Positions 43,070 through 51,819 of a stretch of DNA of 64,000 bases are shown piece after piece. The stretch lies in the NCBI GenBank assembly GCA_035652815.1, contig DASRDB010000014.1, positions 124,001 through 188,000 of the forward strand, read 5' to 3'. How positions within the stretch are numbered: position 1 is the first letter of the stretch; every line of letters begins with the position of its first letter. The DNA is from DASRDB01 sp035652815. GTDB lineage: Bacteria; Chloroflexota; Ktedonobacteria; Ktedonobacterales; Ktedonobacteraceae. A model generated the notes under the pieces. It ran no database searches. It had not been told where the DNA came from and saw only the letters and a list, made by a program, of their open reading frames with translations. Both the position numbers and the translations under genes were made by a program.

Positions 43070-43921
43070 ATGCAGGATAAAGTAACAGTACCCGACATTG
43101 TGGCTCGCAAGGGCGGACCAAAAATTAAGATGGTGACGGCATACGACATGCCGATGGCTCGAATTGCTGATAGAGCAGGTGCGGATATCATCCTGGTAGG
43201 AGACACCCTCGCGCACGTCGTATTGGGCTATGAAGACACCCTTCCGGCAACCATCGATGTCATGATTCACCATATCTCGGCAGTGGCGCGCGCAAAACCT
43301 CGCGCCCTGATTGTCGGTGATATGCCCTGGCTCAGCTATCATCTCTCGGTAGAAGAAACCGTTCGCAATGCCGGGCGCTTGATACGTGAGGGCGGCGCGG
43401 ATTGCGTGAAGCTGGAGGGTGGGCGCAAGCGCCTGCCGATGGTCGAGGCTATCCTTTCCGCCGAAATTCCCGTCATGGGCCATCTCGGGCTGACCCCGCA
43501 ATCCATACACACAATGGGCGGCTACCGCGTGCAGGGCAGACAGGCCGAGGCGGCGCGCAACCTGCTCGAAGATGCCGAAGCGCTGGCGGCGGCTGGCGTC
43601 TTTTCTATAGTATTGGAAGGTGTCCCTGACATTCTCGCAGAGGAGATCACGCGGCGCATTCCAGTCCCCACTATCGGCATCGGCGCGGGCAAATATTGCG
43701 ATGGGCAGGTGCTGGTTTTCCATGACGTGCTGGGCATGCACAATGACCGTCTGGCGAAATTCGTCCGGCAATACGCGCATCTCGCTGATACCGCAGTAGA
43801 GGCCCTGCAACACTTTTTCGAGGATGTGCAATCTGGGGGGTTCCCCAGCGATGCGGAAAGCTACCATATGAACGAGGAAGCCGCTCGCATCTTCCGTTCG
43901 CTGCTAGAAAAAGAGGAATAG
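43070..43921 (+). CDS. panB: Ketopantoate hydroxymethyltransferase
   Basis: 283 residues from MQDKVTVPDIVARKGG. KIKMVTAYDMPMARIADRAGADIILVGDTLAHVVLGYE.T.PAT.D.MI.H, LIVGDMPW, and KLEGG are PanB motifs; IGIGAGKYCDGQVLV near the C-terminus closes the barrel. Transfers a hydroxymethyl group from methylene-THF to ketoisovalerate. Downstream of panC. AAAGGA lies 12 bases from the ATG; an upstream in-frame start reads into panC. Confidence 0.95.
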   Translation: MQDKVTVPDIVARKGGPKIKMVTAYDMPMARIADRAGADIILVGDTLAHVVLGYEDTLPATIDVMIHHISAVARAKPRALIVGDMPWLSYHLSVEETVRNAGRLIREGGADCVKLEGGRKRLPMVEAILSAEIPVMGHLGLTPQSIHTMGGYRVQGRQAEAARNLLEDAEALAAAGVFSIVLEGVPDILAEEITRRIPVPTIGIGAGKYCDGQVLVFHDVLGMHNDRLAKFVRQYAHLADTAVEALQHFFEDVQSGGFPSDAESYHMNEEAARIFRSLLEKEE

Positions 43922-43980
43922 TACAGCTTAAATGGGTAAAGTAGCTATGCCAGAGGGAATGAAAGGCACAACTTTATCTA

Positions 43981-44009
43981 TTGACGCCTATCAATGGGGG
44001 TGGTATCGT
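43981..44009 (+). promoter_or_regulatory. Possible promoter of the tandem nitrilase gene
   Basis: TTGACG (43981-43986), 17 bases, TATCGT (44004-44009), 60 bases before the gene start at 44069. The -10 is imperfect. A 46-codon open frame (43932-44072) overlaps this stretch and is treated as a rejected candidate. Confidence 0.4.
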
Positions 44010-44068
44010 TATCCCATCCTCAAGCTAATCCGATTTTCGTTCTTCCTGGATAGTGAGGCAAAACATAC

Positions 44069-46018
44069 ATGAGCGCACCCGTACCCACCTATCCACGCTA
44101 CCGGGCGGCGGCAATTCAATTCGATCCGGCGCTGGGCGAGAAAGAGCAGAATATACAGGCGCTGCTCGGTCTGGCGAAGGAAGCCGCGCAGAACGGGGCA
44201 AAGCTGATCGTTCTCCCAGAGATGGCTACCACAGGATATTGCTGGATATCACGCGAAGAAGTCGCTCCTTACGTTGAACCTATCCCCGGCCCAACCACCG
44301 ACCGCTTCTCCCAACTTGCCGCCACCTACGATTGTTACATCGCTGTCAGCTTTCCCGAGGTCGATCCCGCTACCTCGGTCTACTATAACAGTATGGTCTT
44401 GATCGGTCCGAAAGGGCTGGTCGGCACATACCGCAAAATACACTCGTACATCTCAGAGCCGCGCTGGGCGCGTGATGGCGACCTCGGCTTTCCCGTCTGG
44501 GATACGCCTCTTGGTCGGCTGGCTGGCATCATCTGCATGGATGCCGAATACTTCGAGTCAGCGCGCATTCCAGCCCTGCATGGCGCGGACGTACTCCTCT
44601 TCCCCACCAACTGGCTCGAAGAAAAGAGTCCCAGCAGCCGTTGGATGGCTCGCGCTTTTGAAAACGGCGTCTACTTCATCGCCGCCAATCGCGCCGGGTG
44701 CGAGCGCGGCGTGCAGTTCAGCGGCGGAAGCTGCATCCTCAATCCTGATGGCTCCATCCAATCGTATATCGATGATGGGCAGGGCATTGTCTACGGCGAA
44801 ATCGACCTGGAACAGAGCCGCAAAAAACGTTGGGGATCATCCTGGCAGAATGAGGGAGATCGCCTTGCTGACCGCAGGCCGGAAGAATATATCACGCTTG
44901 TGCATAACACCTACCTCTGGGAGCCATTAAAGTACCACAGCCTGTACGATATGGGCGAACTCCCACCCGGCCAGCTTTCATGCGTCGGCTTTCTTCAGCT
45001 AGACCTGCACAACTTTCCACTTCGCGCCTCAAAAGAAACTGCCATCTACCACCTGACAGACCTGCTCCGCAGTACATTGCGCGACCTGGACCCGGCCCGT
45101 CCTGATGTGCTGGTGCTGCCAGAACTCTTGCTCCCCGGCCCTTTTCCCGAAGAGGAAAGTTCAATTGACCCGGTCGATTATATGCGAGAGGGTGCAATCT
45201 CAGTTCCAGGATCGGAGACGGATGCCCTGGCTGCCCTGGCTGCCGAATACCAGTTATCACTCATCCTCGGCATAGCGGAAAAAGCTGAGGATGGCAACTA
45301 CTACAATACCGTCCTGTTGATCGACCCCGAAGGAGTCTACGGCAAGTACCGCAAGCTGCATCTGACGCGCAACGACCGCCGTTGGGCCAGCCCCGGCAAC
45401 CTGGGTCTGCCCACCTTCGATACGCCCTGGGGCCGCATCGGGCTGACAACCGGCTACGACGTGCTGTTTCCAGAGACGGTGCGCGTGCTGGCAGGCAAGG
45501 GTGCTGATCTGGTATGCGCTCCGGCTTACCTCAACTTTCCTGATCCCATTGGGCTTGGCCCTTCGCGCATCAGCTACGGCTTCAAGGTCGCGCCGGACGA
45601 CTACGACCCGACCCATTCGCTGCTCTGGCGCGTGCGCGCCACCGAACATCAGGTCTACCTCGCCCTGGCGAACTGGAATGGCAAAGCGGAAGGGCGCGCC
45701 GCCAACGGCTACAGCGGCATCTTCCCGCCTGCCAATGAAACCTATCCCTGGAAGGAAGTGCTGGCCGAGGAAGAGGAAGATATATTCCCTGCCACTCCCT
45801 CTATCACCATGATGACCATTGATACACGCGAGCAACGGAACGGTCGCCGTTCAACCACTCACCTTCGCTACGCCCCCGGCGAAATTAGCGGCTCGCTGAC
45901 GGGAGAACTGGACTACAACGTGCGCGATACCATCCCCGGCAACGTGGTGCGCGGCAAACCGCTCTTACGCAAACGCATGCCTTACTGGTATCTCGACCTC
46001 GTCAGGAAGTCGCTTTGA
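44069..46018 (+). CDS. Tandem carbon-nitrogen hydrolase, second domain degenerate
   Basis: 649 residues with two nitrilase domains, about 1-275 and 300-620. First domain: E51 (VLPEMATTGYCW), K123 (TYRKIHSYI) and C156 (GIICMDAEYFES), the complete Glu-Lys-Cys set. Second domain: E352 (VLPELLLPG) and K429 (KYRKLHLTR) are present but the Cys position is glycine, G462 (RIGLTTGYDVLFPE). So only the first half can use the usual thioester mechanism. The family hydrolyses amides or nitriles; substrate unknown. Possibly one half is structural or regulatory. Precedes the SDR/Lut genes on the same strand. Confidence 0.85.
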   Translation: MSAPVPTYPRYRAAAIQFDPALGEKEQNIQALLGLAKEAAQNGAKLIVLPEMATTGYCWISREEVAPYVEPIPGPTTDRFSQLAATYDCYIAVSFPEVDPATSVYYNSMVLIGPKGLVGTYRKIHSYISEPRWARDGDLGFPVWDTPLGRLAGIICMDAEYFESARIPALHGADVLLFPTNWLEEKSPSSRWMARAFENGVYFIAANRAGCERGVQFSGGSCILNPDGSIQSYIDDGQGIVYGEIDLEQSRKKRWGSSWQNEGDRLADRRPEEYITLVHNTYLWEPLKYHSLYDMGELPPGQLSCVGFLQLDLHNFPLRASKETAIYHLTDLLRSTLRDLDPARPDVLVLPELLLPGPFPEEESSIDPVDYMREGAISVPGSETDALAALAAEYQLSLILGIAEKAEDGNYYNTVLLIDPEGVYGKYRKLHLTRNDRRWASPGNLGLPTFDTPWGRIGLTTGYDVLFPETVRVLAGKGADLVCAPAYLNFPDPIGLGPSRISYGFKVAPDDYDPTHSLLWRVRATEHQVYLALANWNGKAEGRAANGYSGIFPPANETYPWKEVLAEEEEDIFPATPSITMMTIDTREQRNGRRSTTHLRYAPGEISGSLTGELDYNVRDTIPGNVVRGKPLLRKRMPYWYLDLVRKSL

Positions 46019-46055
46019 GCGGGACAAATATTCACCCAAAGGAGTTTCGTTTTCA

Positions 46056-46820
46056 ATGAGATTGCAGGACAAAGTAGCGCTGATTACCGGCTCTGCTGGC
46101 GGTATGGGCAAAGCCGCCGCCGAACTGTTCGCTCGTGAAGGCGCGAGCATTATCGTCACCGATATCCTCGCGGATGCAGGCGAGCAGACCGCGCAGGGCA
46201 TTCGTGACGCGGGCGGCAAAGCCATCTTCGTCAAGGCCGATGTCTCTAACGAGGCAGAAGTAAAGAACCTGGTCGAGAAAGGCATCGAGGCCTTCGGACG
46301 CATCGATGTACTATACAACAATGCCGGAATCATGCCTCCCGACGACGCGGGTGTCACCGACCTGAACGAAGACGTCTGGGATCGCGTGCTGGACATCAAC
46401 CTGAAAAGCGCCTTCCTCTGCACAAAGTACGTGGTGCCGCACATGATCTCGCAGGGCAAAGGCTCGATCATCAACGTCGCCTCGTTCGTCGCCCTGATGG
46501 GCTGCACCGTTCCGCAGGATGCCTACACTGCCTCAAAGGGCGGCATGCTTTCAATTACCAAATCCTTCGCGGTACAATACGGGCGTCACGGCATACGCTG
46601 CAACGCCATCTGCCCAGGACCGATTGAAACGCCCTTGCTGCGCCACCTGTGGACGAGCGAAGAGGCCCGCAACCTGCGCCTCAATCGCATACCACTAGGC
46701 CGCTTCGGCGCGCCAGATGATATTATTTATATGGCGCTCTATCTAGCGTCCGACGAGTCGTCCTGGACAACCGGCGCGTGGCTCGTTGTGGATGGCGGCA
46801 TCTCATCAAACTATTTCTAG
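46056..46820 (+). CDS. Short-chain dehydrogenase/reductase
   Basis: 254 residues. NAD(P)-binding TGSAGGMGKA at 12-21, DVSNEAEV, NNAG, active-site Ser-Tyr-Lys (VASFVALMG ... YTASKG), and PGPIETPLL are all present. The second-strand acid (TDILADAGE) suggests preference for NAD over NADP. Classical SDR, similar to glucose-1-dehydrogenase-type proteins; substrate unknown. AAAGGAG precedes. Followed 8 bases later by lutC, so it may belong to the lactate/glycolate-type operon. Confidence 0.88.
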   Translation: MRLQDKVALITGSAGGMGKAAAELFAREGASIIVTDILADAGEQTAQGIRDAGGKAIFVKADVSNEAEVKNLVEKGIEAFGRIDVLYNNAGIMPPDDAGVTDLNEDVWDRVLDINLKSAFLCTKYVVPHMISQGKGSIINVASFVALMGCTVPQDAYTASKGGMLSITKSFAVQYGRHGIRCNAICPGPIETPLLRHLWTSEEARNLRLNRIPLGRFGAPDDIIYMALYLASDESSWTTGAWLVVDGGISSNYF

Positions 46821-46828
46821 GCACATAT

Positions 46829-47395
46829 ATGGAAGCAAACGCTCTCTTTGACCGTTTTTCACAACGCCTGTCTGCGGCTGGTGGCGAAGCGCACTATGCC
46901 GCAGACCTCGCAGAGGCGGCAAACATTCTCGCCAACCATCCTGCGCTGGCCGAGAAACAGCTCGTCGTGCCGCCAGATTTCGCGCACAGCCAGCCCTGGG
47001 GCACAATCGTCCCATTGCTGCGCGACAAAGGCATCAATATCCGCGAGGCAGGTAGCCCTGCCAGTGTTGCCGATGCTCCCGCTGGCCTCTCCGGCGCGGA
47101 GCTGGCAATCGCCGAGACCGGCTCCGTCATGCTCGCCGATAACTCTTTAGAAGCGCGTGTCGTCAGCATGCTCACCCTGACTCACTTCGTTCTGGTACGT
47201 GCTGAAACACTTTATCCCATGCTCGACGAGGCGGGCCAGGCTTTACAGCGTCTCACAAAACCCGGCCCGGAGCAAAAACACTACATCTCGCTCGTCACCG
47301 GCCCCAGCCGCACCGCCGATATCGAGCGCACCCTGACCATTGGCGTGCAGGGGCCAAAGGCGTTATGTGTTATCATTGTTGCAGGACGTTCTTAA
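46829..47395 (+). CDS. lutC: LutC/YkgG-like lactate utilization protein
   Basis: 188 residues from MEANALFDRFSQRLSAAGGE. The LUD domain pattern with GAELAIAETGSVMLADNSLEARVVSMLTLTHFVLVRAETLYPML and ISLVTGPSRTADIE..LTIGVQGPKALCVIIV is typical of LutC. Lut proteins form an iron-sulfur L-lactate oxidation complex. Stop is 22 bases before the LutB-LutA fusion. Start has only a weak ribosome site (TAGG). Confidence 0.85.
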   Translation: MEANALFDRFSQRLSAAGGEAHYAADLAEAANILANHPALAEKQLVVPPDFAHSQPWGTIVPLLRDKGINIREAGSPASVADAPAGLSGAELAIAETGSVMLADNSLEARVVSMLTLTHFVLVRAETLYPMLDEAGQALQRLTKPGPEQKHYISLVTGPSRTADIERTLTIGVQGPKALCVIIVAGRS

Positions 47396-47416
47396 TAATA
47401 GCCAGAAAGCATCGCC

Positions 47417-49702
47417 ATGAGTATCGACAATCCCCCCCAGCAGAATGTCATTCTCGATGTTGACAATCCGACCAGCGAACACCAGCCCTTTAAAGAGCAA
47501 CTGCAACAGGCCCTGGCGGACGAGCAGATGCACGCCGCGCTCGAACGCTTCGCCCCGTCCTGGCGCGCCTCTCGCAAGTCGGTATTCGAATACGAGGAGA
47601 GCGAGTACGGCCCCGAATACAGCTTTCCGCATATGCGTCACCAGCTACGGCAGGCCAAAGACTATGCCATCGAACACCAGGAAGAGATGGTTGCGCAATT
47701 CAAAAAAATGGCCGAGGCGGCAGGAGCTATTGTCTACGAAGCGCGCACAGCAGAAGACGCGAACCGCTATATCTACGAACTCTGCCAGCGCAAAGGCATC
47801 GAACTGGTTGTCAAATCCAAGACGATGGTGAGCGAGGAAACCGAACTTAATCACTACCTCGAAGCGCGCGGCATCAAGCCTGTGGAAACTGACCTGGGCG
47901 AATGGGTGGCCCAGCTTGCCCACGAACGCCCCTCACACATGGTCATGCCCATCATCCACAAAACGCGCCAGCAGGTAGGCGCTCTGCTATCAGAAGCCAC
48001 CGGACGCCCAATTTCCCGTGAAGACGTCGCCGAGCAGGTAGCAGTTATCCGCGTTGAACATCGCAAGGCCTTCTTAACTGCCGGTATGGGTATCAGCGGA
48101 GCCAACGCGCTGATTGCTGAAAGCGGCACCGTCATGATGGTGACAAATGAGGGCAACGGGCGGCTCGTCACCTCTCTCCCGCCTGTACATGTGGTCATGG
48201 CAGGCTATGACAAACTCGTACCCACCTTTGCCGATGCCATTACTCAACTGCGCTTGCTTGCTCGCAGCGCGACCGCGCAGCCTATCACCAGCTATACCAC
48301 CTTCCTCACTGGCCCGGCCACGCCCGGCAAAGAAATGCACATCGTGCTGGTCGATAACGGTCGCAGCGAGATGCGCGCCGACCCGCGCTTCAAAGAGGCC
48401 CTGCGCTGTATTCGCTGTGCAGCCTGCGCCAACATCTGCCCGCCCTACGCACAGGTTGGCGGTCACGCCTTCGGCTATATCTACAGCGGAGCCATTGGGC
48501 TGGTCGTTACTCCTTTCCATCACGGCCTCGACGCCGATGCAGGCCCGCAAAGCCTCTGCGTCAGTTGCAACGCCTGCGAAACCGTCTGTCCGGTGGAGAT
48601 TCCCCTGCCCAGCCTGATCCTCGATGTGCGCAGCCGCGTCGTCCAAAAGAAAGGTCTGCCCTGGCTCAAAAAAGTCATTTTCGGCACAATGGCGCATCCC
48701 CGCGTCTTTGGGCTCTTCACGCGCCTCGCCAGCATCTTCCAGTTCCCCGTAACGGGCGGCAGCCGCTACGTCCGCACTCGCGCTTTCGGCGCATTGGGCA
48801 AACTTCCCTTTGTGCGTCCAGTAGCCCGGCTTGCCAGTTGGCGCAGCCTGCCAGCATTCGCCACCAGACCTCTACGCGACCGCGTAAAAACACAGCTTGC
48901 ACTTCCCCCGCAAAAGACAGGCCAGACGCCATCTATGACCGTCTGCTACTTCGCGGGCTGCATGACCGACCGCCTCTATCCTGAAATGGGCGAGGCTGTG
49001 ATAAAGGTGCTGCAAGCCTGTAATATCCGCGTCACCTACCCACAGCAACAAAACTGCTGCGGCCTGCCTGCCCTCAACTCCGGCGACCGCAAAGACGGCA
49101 GCATCATGGGCAAGCAGACCATTCGCACACTCGAACAGGCCCTGGAACAAAACGGGGCGGACTACATCCTCAGCGCCTCGACCAGTTGCGTCGTCACTCT
49201 CGTTCAAGACTATATGAAATTATTTGAAGACCTGGGCGAGCAGGAATGGTTAGAGAGAGCAAAGGCCATCGCCGCCAAAACCGTCGATTTCACCACCTTC
49301 CTGCACTCCGTCCTGCTGGCAAACGGCACCCAACTTCCCTTACGAGAGGATGGTGACAAGATCGAGGTCATCACCTATCACGACTCCTGCCAGTCCTGCA
49401 ATTGTCTGGGCCTGCGCAAGGAAGCCCGCCATGTCATCCAGGACGTGCTAGGACTGGAACTGCGCGAGATGCCACAATCCGATGTCTGCTGCGGCTTCGG
49501 CGGCGCAACATCCATCGAACACGGCGACGTCGCGGAACGCCTGCTTCACAACAAGCTACGCAACGCCGAAAGCACCGGAGCAACAGTACTTGTAGCCGAC
49601 AACCCCGGCTGCCTGATGCACCTGCGCGGTGGCGTAGATGCACAACGAAAGCATATGCGCGTGCTGCATCTCGCCCAACTGGTGGCAGAACGCCTGCAAT
49701 AG
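47417..49702 (+). CDS. LutB-LutA fusion, iron-sulfur lactate oxidation protein
   Basis: 761 residues. N-terminal LUD domain (RQAKDYAIEHQEEMVAQF, SGANALIAESGTVMMVTNEGNGRLVT), two 4Fe-4S motifs CIRCAACANICPP near 330 and CVSCNACETVCPVEIP near 380, then a LutA half with two CCG domains: CCGLPALNSGDRKDGS near 546 and CCGFGGATSIEHGDVAERLL near 690. In Bacillus these are separate LutB and LutA. The fusion with separate LutC upstream gives the complete set. Expected to oxidise L-lactate or a similar 2-hydroxyacid. Confidence 0.92.
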   Translation: MSIDNPPQQNVILDVDNPTSEHQPFKEQLQQALADEQMHAALERFAPSWRASRKSVFEYEESEYGPEYSFPHMRHQLRQAKDYAIEHQEEMVAQFKKMAEAAGAIVYEARTAEDANRYIYELCQRKGIELVVKSKTMVSEETELNHYLEARGIKPVETDLGEWVAQLAHERPSHMVMPIIHKTRQQVGALLSEATGRPISREDVAEQVAVIRVEHRKAFLTAGMGISGANALIAESGTVMMVTNEGNGRLVTSLPPVHVVMAGYDKLVPTFADAITQLRLLARSATAQPITSYTTFLTGPATPGKEMHIVLVDNGRSEMRADPRFKEALRCIRCAACANICPPYAQVGGHAFGYIYSGAIGLVVTPFHHGLDADAGPQSLCVSCNACETVCPVEIPLPSLILDVRSRVVQKKGLPWLKKVIFGTMAHPRVFGLFTRLASIFQFPVTGGSRYVRTRAFGALGKLPFVRPVARLASWRSLPAFATRPLRDRVKTQLALPPQKTGQTPSMTVCYFAGCMTDRLYPEMGEAVIKVLQACNIRVTYPQQQNCCGLPALNSGDRKDGSIMGKQTIRTLEQALEQNGADYILSASTSCVVTLVQDYMKLFEDLGEQEWLERAKAIAAKTVDFTTFLHSVLLANGTQLPLREDGDKIEVITYHDSCQSCNCLGLRKEARHVIQDVLGLELREMPQSDVCCGFGGATSIEHGDVAERLLHNKLRNAESTGATVLVADNPGCLMHLRGGVDAQRKHMRVLHLAQLVAERLQ

Positions 49703-49713
49703 AAAGAGTACGC

Positions 49714-50262
49714 ATGCTAGAACCAATCGAGACAGAGCATCTGCGCCTGATACCGTTCACATTGGAGCTCATGCAAGCTGCTTTAACTGACAAAGACAGA
49801 CTGGCACAAATGCTAGGAGTGTACGTCCCGGCTTCGTGGCCCGGAGAAGACTTAGCCGAGGCCCTGCCTTTCTTCATTCACATGACGGAGCAGCACCCCG
49901 AAGCGGGTATCTGGGACGGCCTGATTGTCCATAAAGCCGACCGCGTACTAATCGGCGATATGGGCTTCAAAGGCGGCCCGGATGAACATGGCATGGTGGA
50001 GATCGGCTACAGCATCGTTCCCGAATACCAGGGAAGCGGCTACGCCACCGAAATGGCCCGCGCCCTCATCGCCTGGGCTTTCTCCCGCCCCAATATCAAA
50101 GTCGTGACCGCTGAATGCTTCGATGATAATATTGGCTCGATCCGCGTACTGGAAAAAGTTGGCATGCGCCGATTGGAGCCAGAGGGAAATATGTTGAAGT
50201 GGGAGATACGTAGGATAGGAGTGTCTACTTCTGAACTGTTAGAGGATGTAACGGACAAATAG
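49714..50262 (+). CDS. GNAT-family N-acetyltransferase (RimJ-like)
   Basis: 182 residues from MLEPIETEHLRLIPFTLELM. IGDMGFKGGPDEHGMVEIGYSIVPEYQGSGYATEMARALIAWAF contains the acetyl-CoA loop (QGSGYATE) and VVTAECFDDNIGSIRVLEKVGMRRL the C-terminal motif. Ends with a short extension. Weak ribosome site. It follows the Lut genes by 11 bases and may be co-transcribed by read-through. Substrate unknown. Confidence 0.88.
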   Translation: MLEPIETEHLRLIPFTLELMQAALTDKDRLAQMLGVYVPASWPGEDLAEALPFFIHMTEQHPEAGIWDGLIVHKADRVLIGDMGFKGGPDEHGMVEIGYSIVPEYQGSGYATEMARALIAWAFSRPNIKVVTAECFDDNIGSIRVLEKVGMRRLEPEGNMLKWEIRRIGVSTSELLEDVTDK

Positions 50263-50286
50263 CAGAGGAAACTGTATTCTGCTGTT

Positions 50287-51009
50287 CTACCCCTTCACAA
50301 AACTCAAAATCATAAAAAACGGAAAATGATGGCCCTCTGGAATGAGCGTATCATTCCTGCGCTTAAAGGTTCCTTCAGGAGTAGGAACATCAACCAATCT
50401 CTGTAAATGCCATCCGGTGGCCAGAGAGGCATTCACGTATTCCTCTAGTGTGCGGTGATAGAAATGTACTTTCACGCCTGCCTCGCTCATACCTCGATAC
50501 GAGAAAGCTTTCCCTGCATCCGCAAAGTAGTCGGTAATGTGGTTGCGTACCACGTAGGAATACGGGTTGTTCATAAACACAACCAGCCGTCCGCCTTGTC
50601 TGGTTACAGCCGCAAGCGTCTTCAAAAACTCCTGGTAATCATATACGTCATTCAAAACGAAGTAACTTGCCACCAGGTCGAAGTGTTCCTGATAACCCGG
50701 TAGGGGTTTGCAGAGATCAGCGACCTGATACGCAATCCCACCTTCCTGGTCTTTGCTGCGAGCAATTTCAATCAAACGAGGCGAAATGTCTATTCCTGTA
50801 ACGTTCGCGCCTCGACGAGCAAGGATTCTCGACAGGTAGCCCTCTCCACATCCCGCATCCAGCACAGTTAAGCCCGAAACATCGCCAATCACATAAAGGA
50901 ACAAGGGCATGAACGGGTCGCGCTCAATTCCGGCCACTTCCCCGCGCTTAGCTACCATATCCGCGTATTCAACGGCAAAATCATCGTAAGCATCTATTTT
51001 ATTGCTCAT
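50287..51009 (-). CDS. Class I SAM-dependent methyltransferase
   Basis: 240 residues from MSNKIDAYDDFAVEYADMVAK, with AAGGGAAATCAGC before the ATG. SAM motif VLDAGCGEGYLSRIL, GIDISPRLIE and the acidic-D..LC segment fit class I. Substrate unknown. It lies immediately after the TetR gene, overlapping it by 11 bases, and is divergent-linked to an MFS exporter through that regulator, a set that often protects against a toxic compound. Confidence 0.88.
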   Translation of the reverse strand: MSNKIDAYDDFAVEYADMVAKRGEVAGIERDPFMPLFLYVIGDVSGLTVLDAGCGEGYLSRILARRGANVTGIDISPRLIEIARSKDQEGGIAYQVADLCKPLPGYQEHFDLVASYFVLNDVYDYQEFLKTLAAVTRQGGRLVVFMNNPYSYVVRNHITDYFADAGKAFSYRGMSEAGVKVHFYHRTLEEYVNASLATGWHLQRLVDVPTPEGTFKRRNDTLIPEGHHFPFFMILSFVKG

Positions 51010-51577
51010 GCTGATTTCCCTTCTCCTCAATAGGGGAATGCGGCGTTAACCCCTCCATTATCAAATCAAGGAGCAACGACGAAATCCGTTCCTGCGTCCA
51101 CTCATGTTTAGCACGCATATGTACATATGTCCAGCAGACCGTGTTGAAAAGCACAGAGGCCATTTCAATCCGGTCAACCTTACGGATGGAGCCATCACCC
51201 ATGCCATCTTCCAGCAGACGCGCAAGCGGTTCTGTAAAATGAGTGCGCGTAAGAATATGCGCCTCGTGAAAAATGGTATCAGTCGCCACTAACAGTGGCA
51301 AATGACGTTCTGCCACGCCGCACAACGCCTGAAGCGCGGCCACAAGGCGAGTCCAGCCATTTCCTTCAGCCGTTAAAATAGGCCACAAAGCGGCACGATA
51401 ATCATTTGTCAGGCGGATTAACAGCCCCTCTATGATCTGTTCCAGGGTGATGCCCTGTCGCCAAAGTGTGACACGTGAAATTCCCGCCGCATTGGCGACC
51501 CGTTCCAGTGTCAAACCTTTCCACCCGACATCTTGCAGCGCAACTACCGCTGCGTCGAGCAGTGCTTCGTCTATCAT
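50999..51577 (-). CDS. TetR-family regulator
   Basis: 192 residues. N-terminal HTH (ALLDAAVVALQDVGWKGLTLERVANAAGISRVTLWRQGITLEQII) and a helical ligand-binding C-terminal domain with TYVHMRAKHEWTQERIS. GGCAGG precedes the ATG. A family B repeat separates it from the divergent MFS gene; TGTAACA-type sites at 51761-51790 could be its operator. Confidence 0.85.
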   Translation of the reverse strand: MIDEALLDAAVVALQDVGWKGLTLERVANAAGISRVTLWRQGITLEQIIEGLLIRLTNDYRAALWPILTAEGNGWTRLVAALQALCGVAERHLPLLVATDTIFHEAHILTRTHFTEPLARLLEDGMGDGSIRKVDRIEMASVLFNTVCWTYVHMRAKHEWTQERISSLLLDLIMEGLTPHSPIEEKGNQHEQ

Positions 51578-51595
51578 CGCCTGCCTCTCGTTGGA

Positions 51596-51734
51596 TGTCC
51601 GTCAATTGTTTGCAGAGAGCGGCACCGGAAGCCACCCGCAAGGGGATGGCTCTACCAGCCGCCGCATATGGTAGAGCCATCCCCTTGCGGGTGGCTTCCG
51701 GTTTCCCACACCGACCGCAAAAATATGACGGACA
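51596..51734. repeat. Family B miniature repeat, complete copy
   Basis: 139 bp. Ends TGTCCGTCAATTGTTTGCAG and the inverted CCGCAAAAATATGACGGACA. Inner palindrome 51625-51702 has arms CCGGAAGCCACCCGCAAGGG and complement, with a GGTAGAGCCAT/ATGGCTCTACC extension. Inserted between tetR and its divergent MFS partner. Confidence 0.85.
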
Positions 51735-51760
51735 CCCATCTCTTTTTTCTCTGGCGCTAT

Positions 51761-51790
51761 TGTAACACATATGTTATACTAATGTAACAT
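51761..51790 (+). promoter_or_regulatory. Putative TetR operator in front of the MFS gene
   Basis: TGTAACA occurs at 51761-51767 and 51783-51789, with inverted TGTTATA between them (ATGTTA-N8-TAACAT, 51771-51790). TATACT at 51775-51780 would be the MFS -10 box. Palindromic sites overlapping the promoter fit repression by the adjacent TetR; this is inference. Confidence 0.5.
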
Positions 51791-51819
51791 CACCGTTTCA
51801 TTACGAGGAAGAATATTTC

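Noticed and set aside
42878..43867. 329-codon minus-strand frame over panB
   Set aside because: Antisense to panB, which has all its motifs; no independent support.
43932..44072. 46-codon open frame ending as ATGA on the nitrilase start
   Set aside because: The overlap is suggestive, but ribosome site is poor, the translation has no family, and it overlaps a plausible promoter. Kept only as a possibility.
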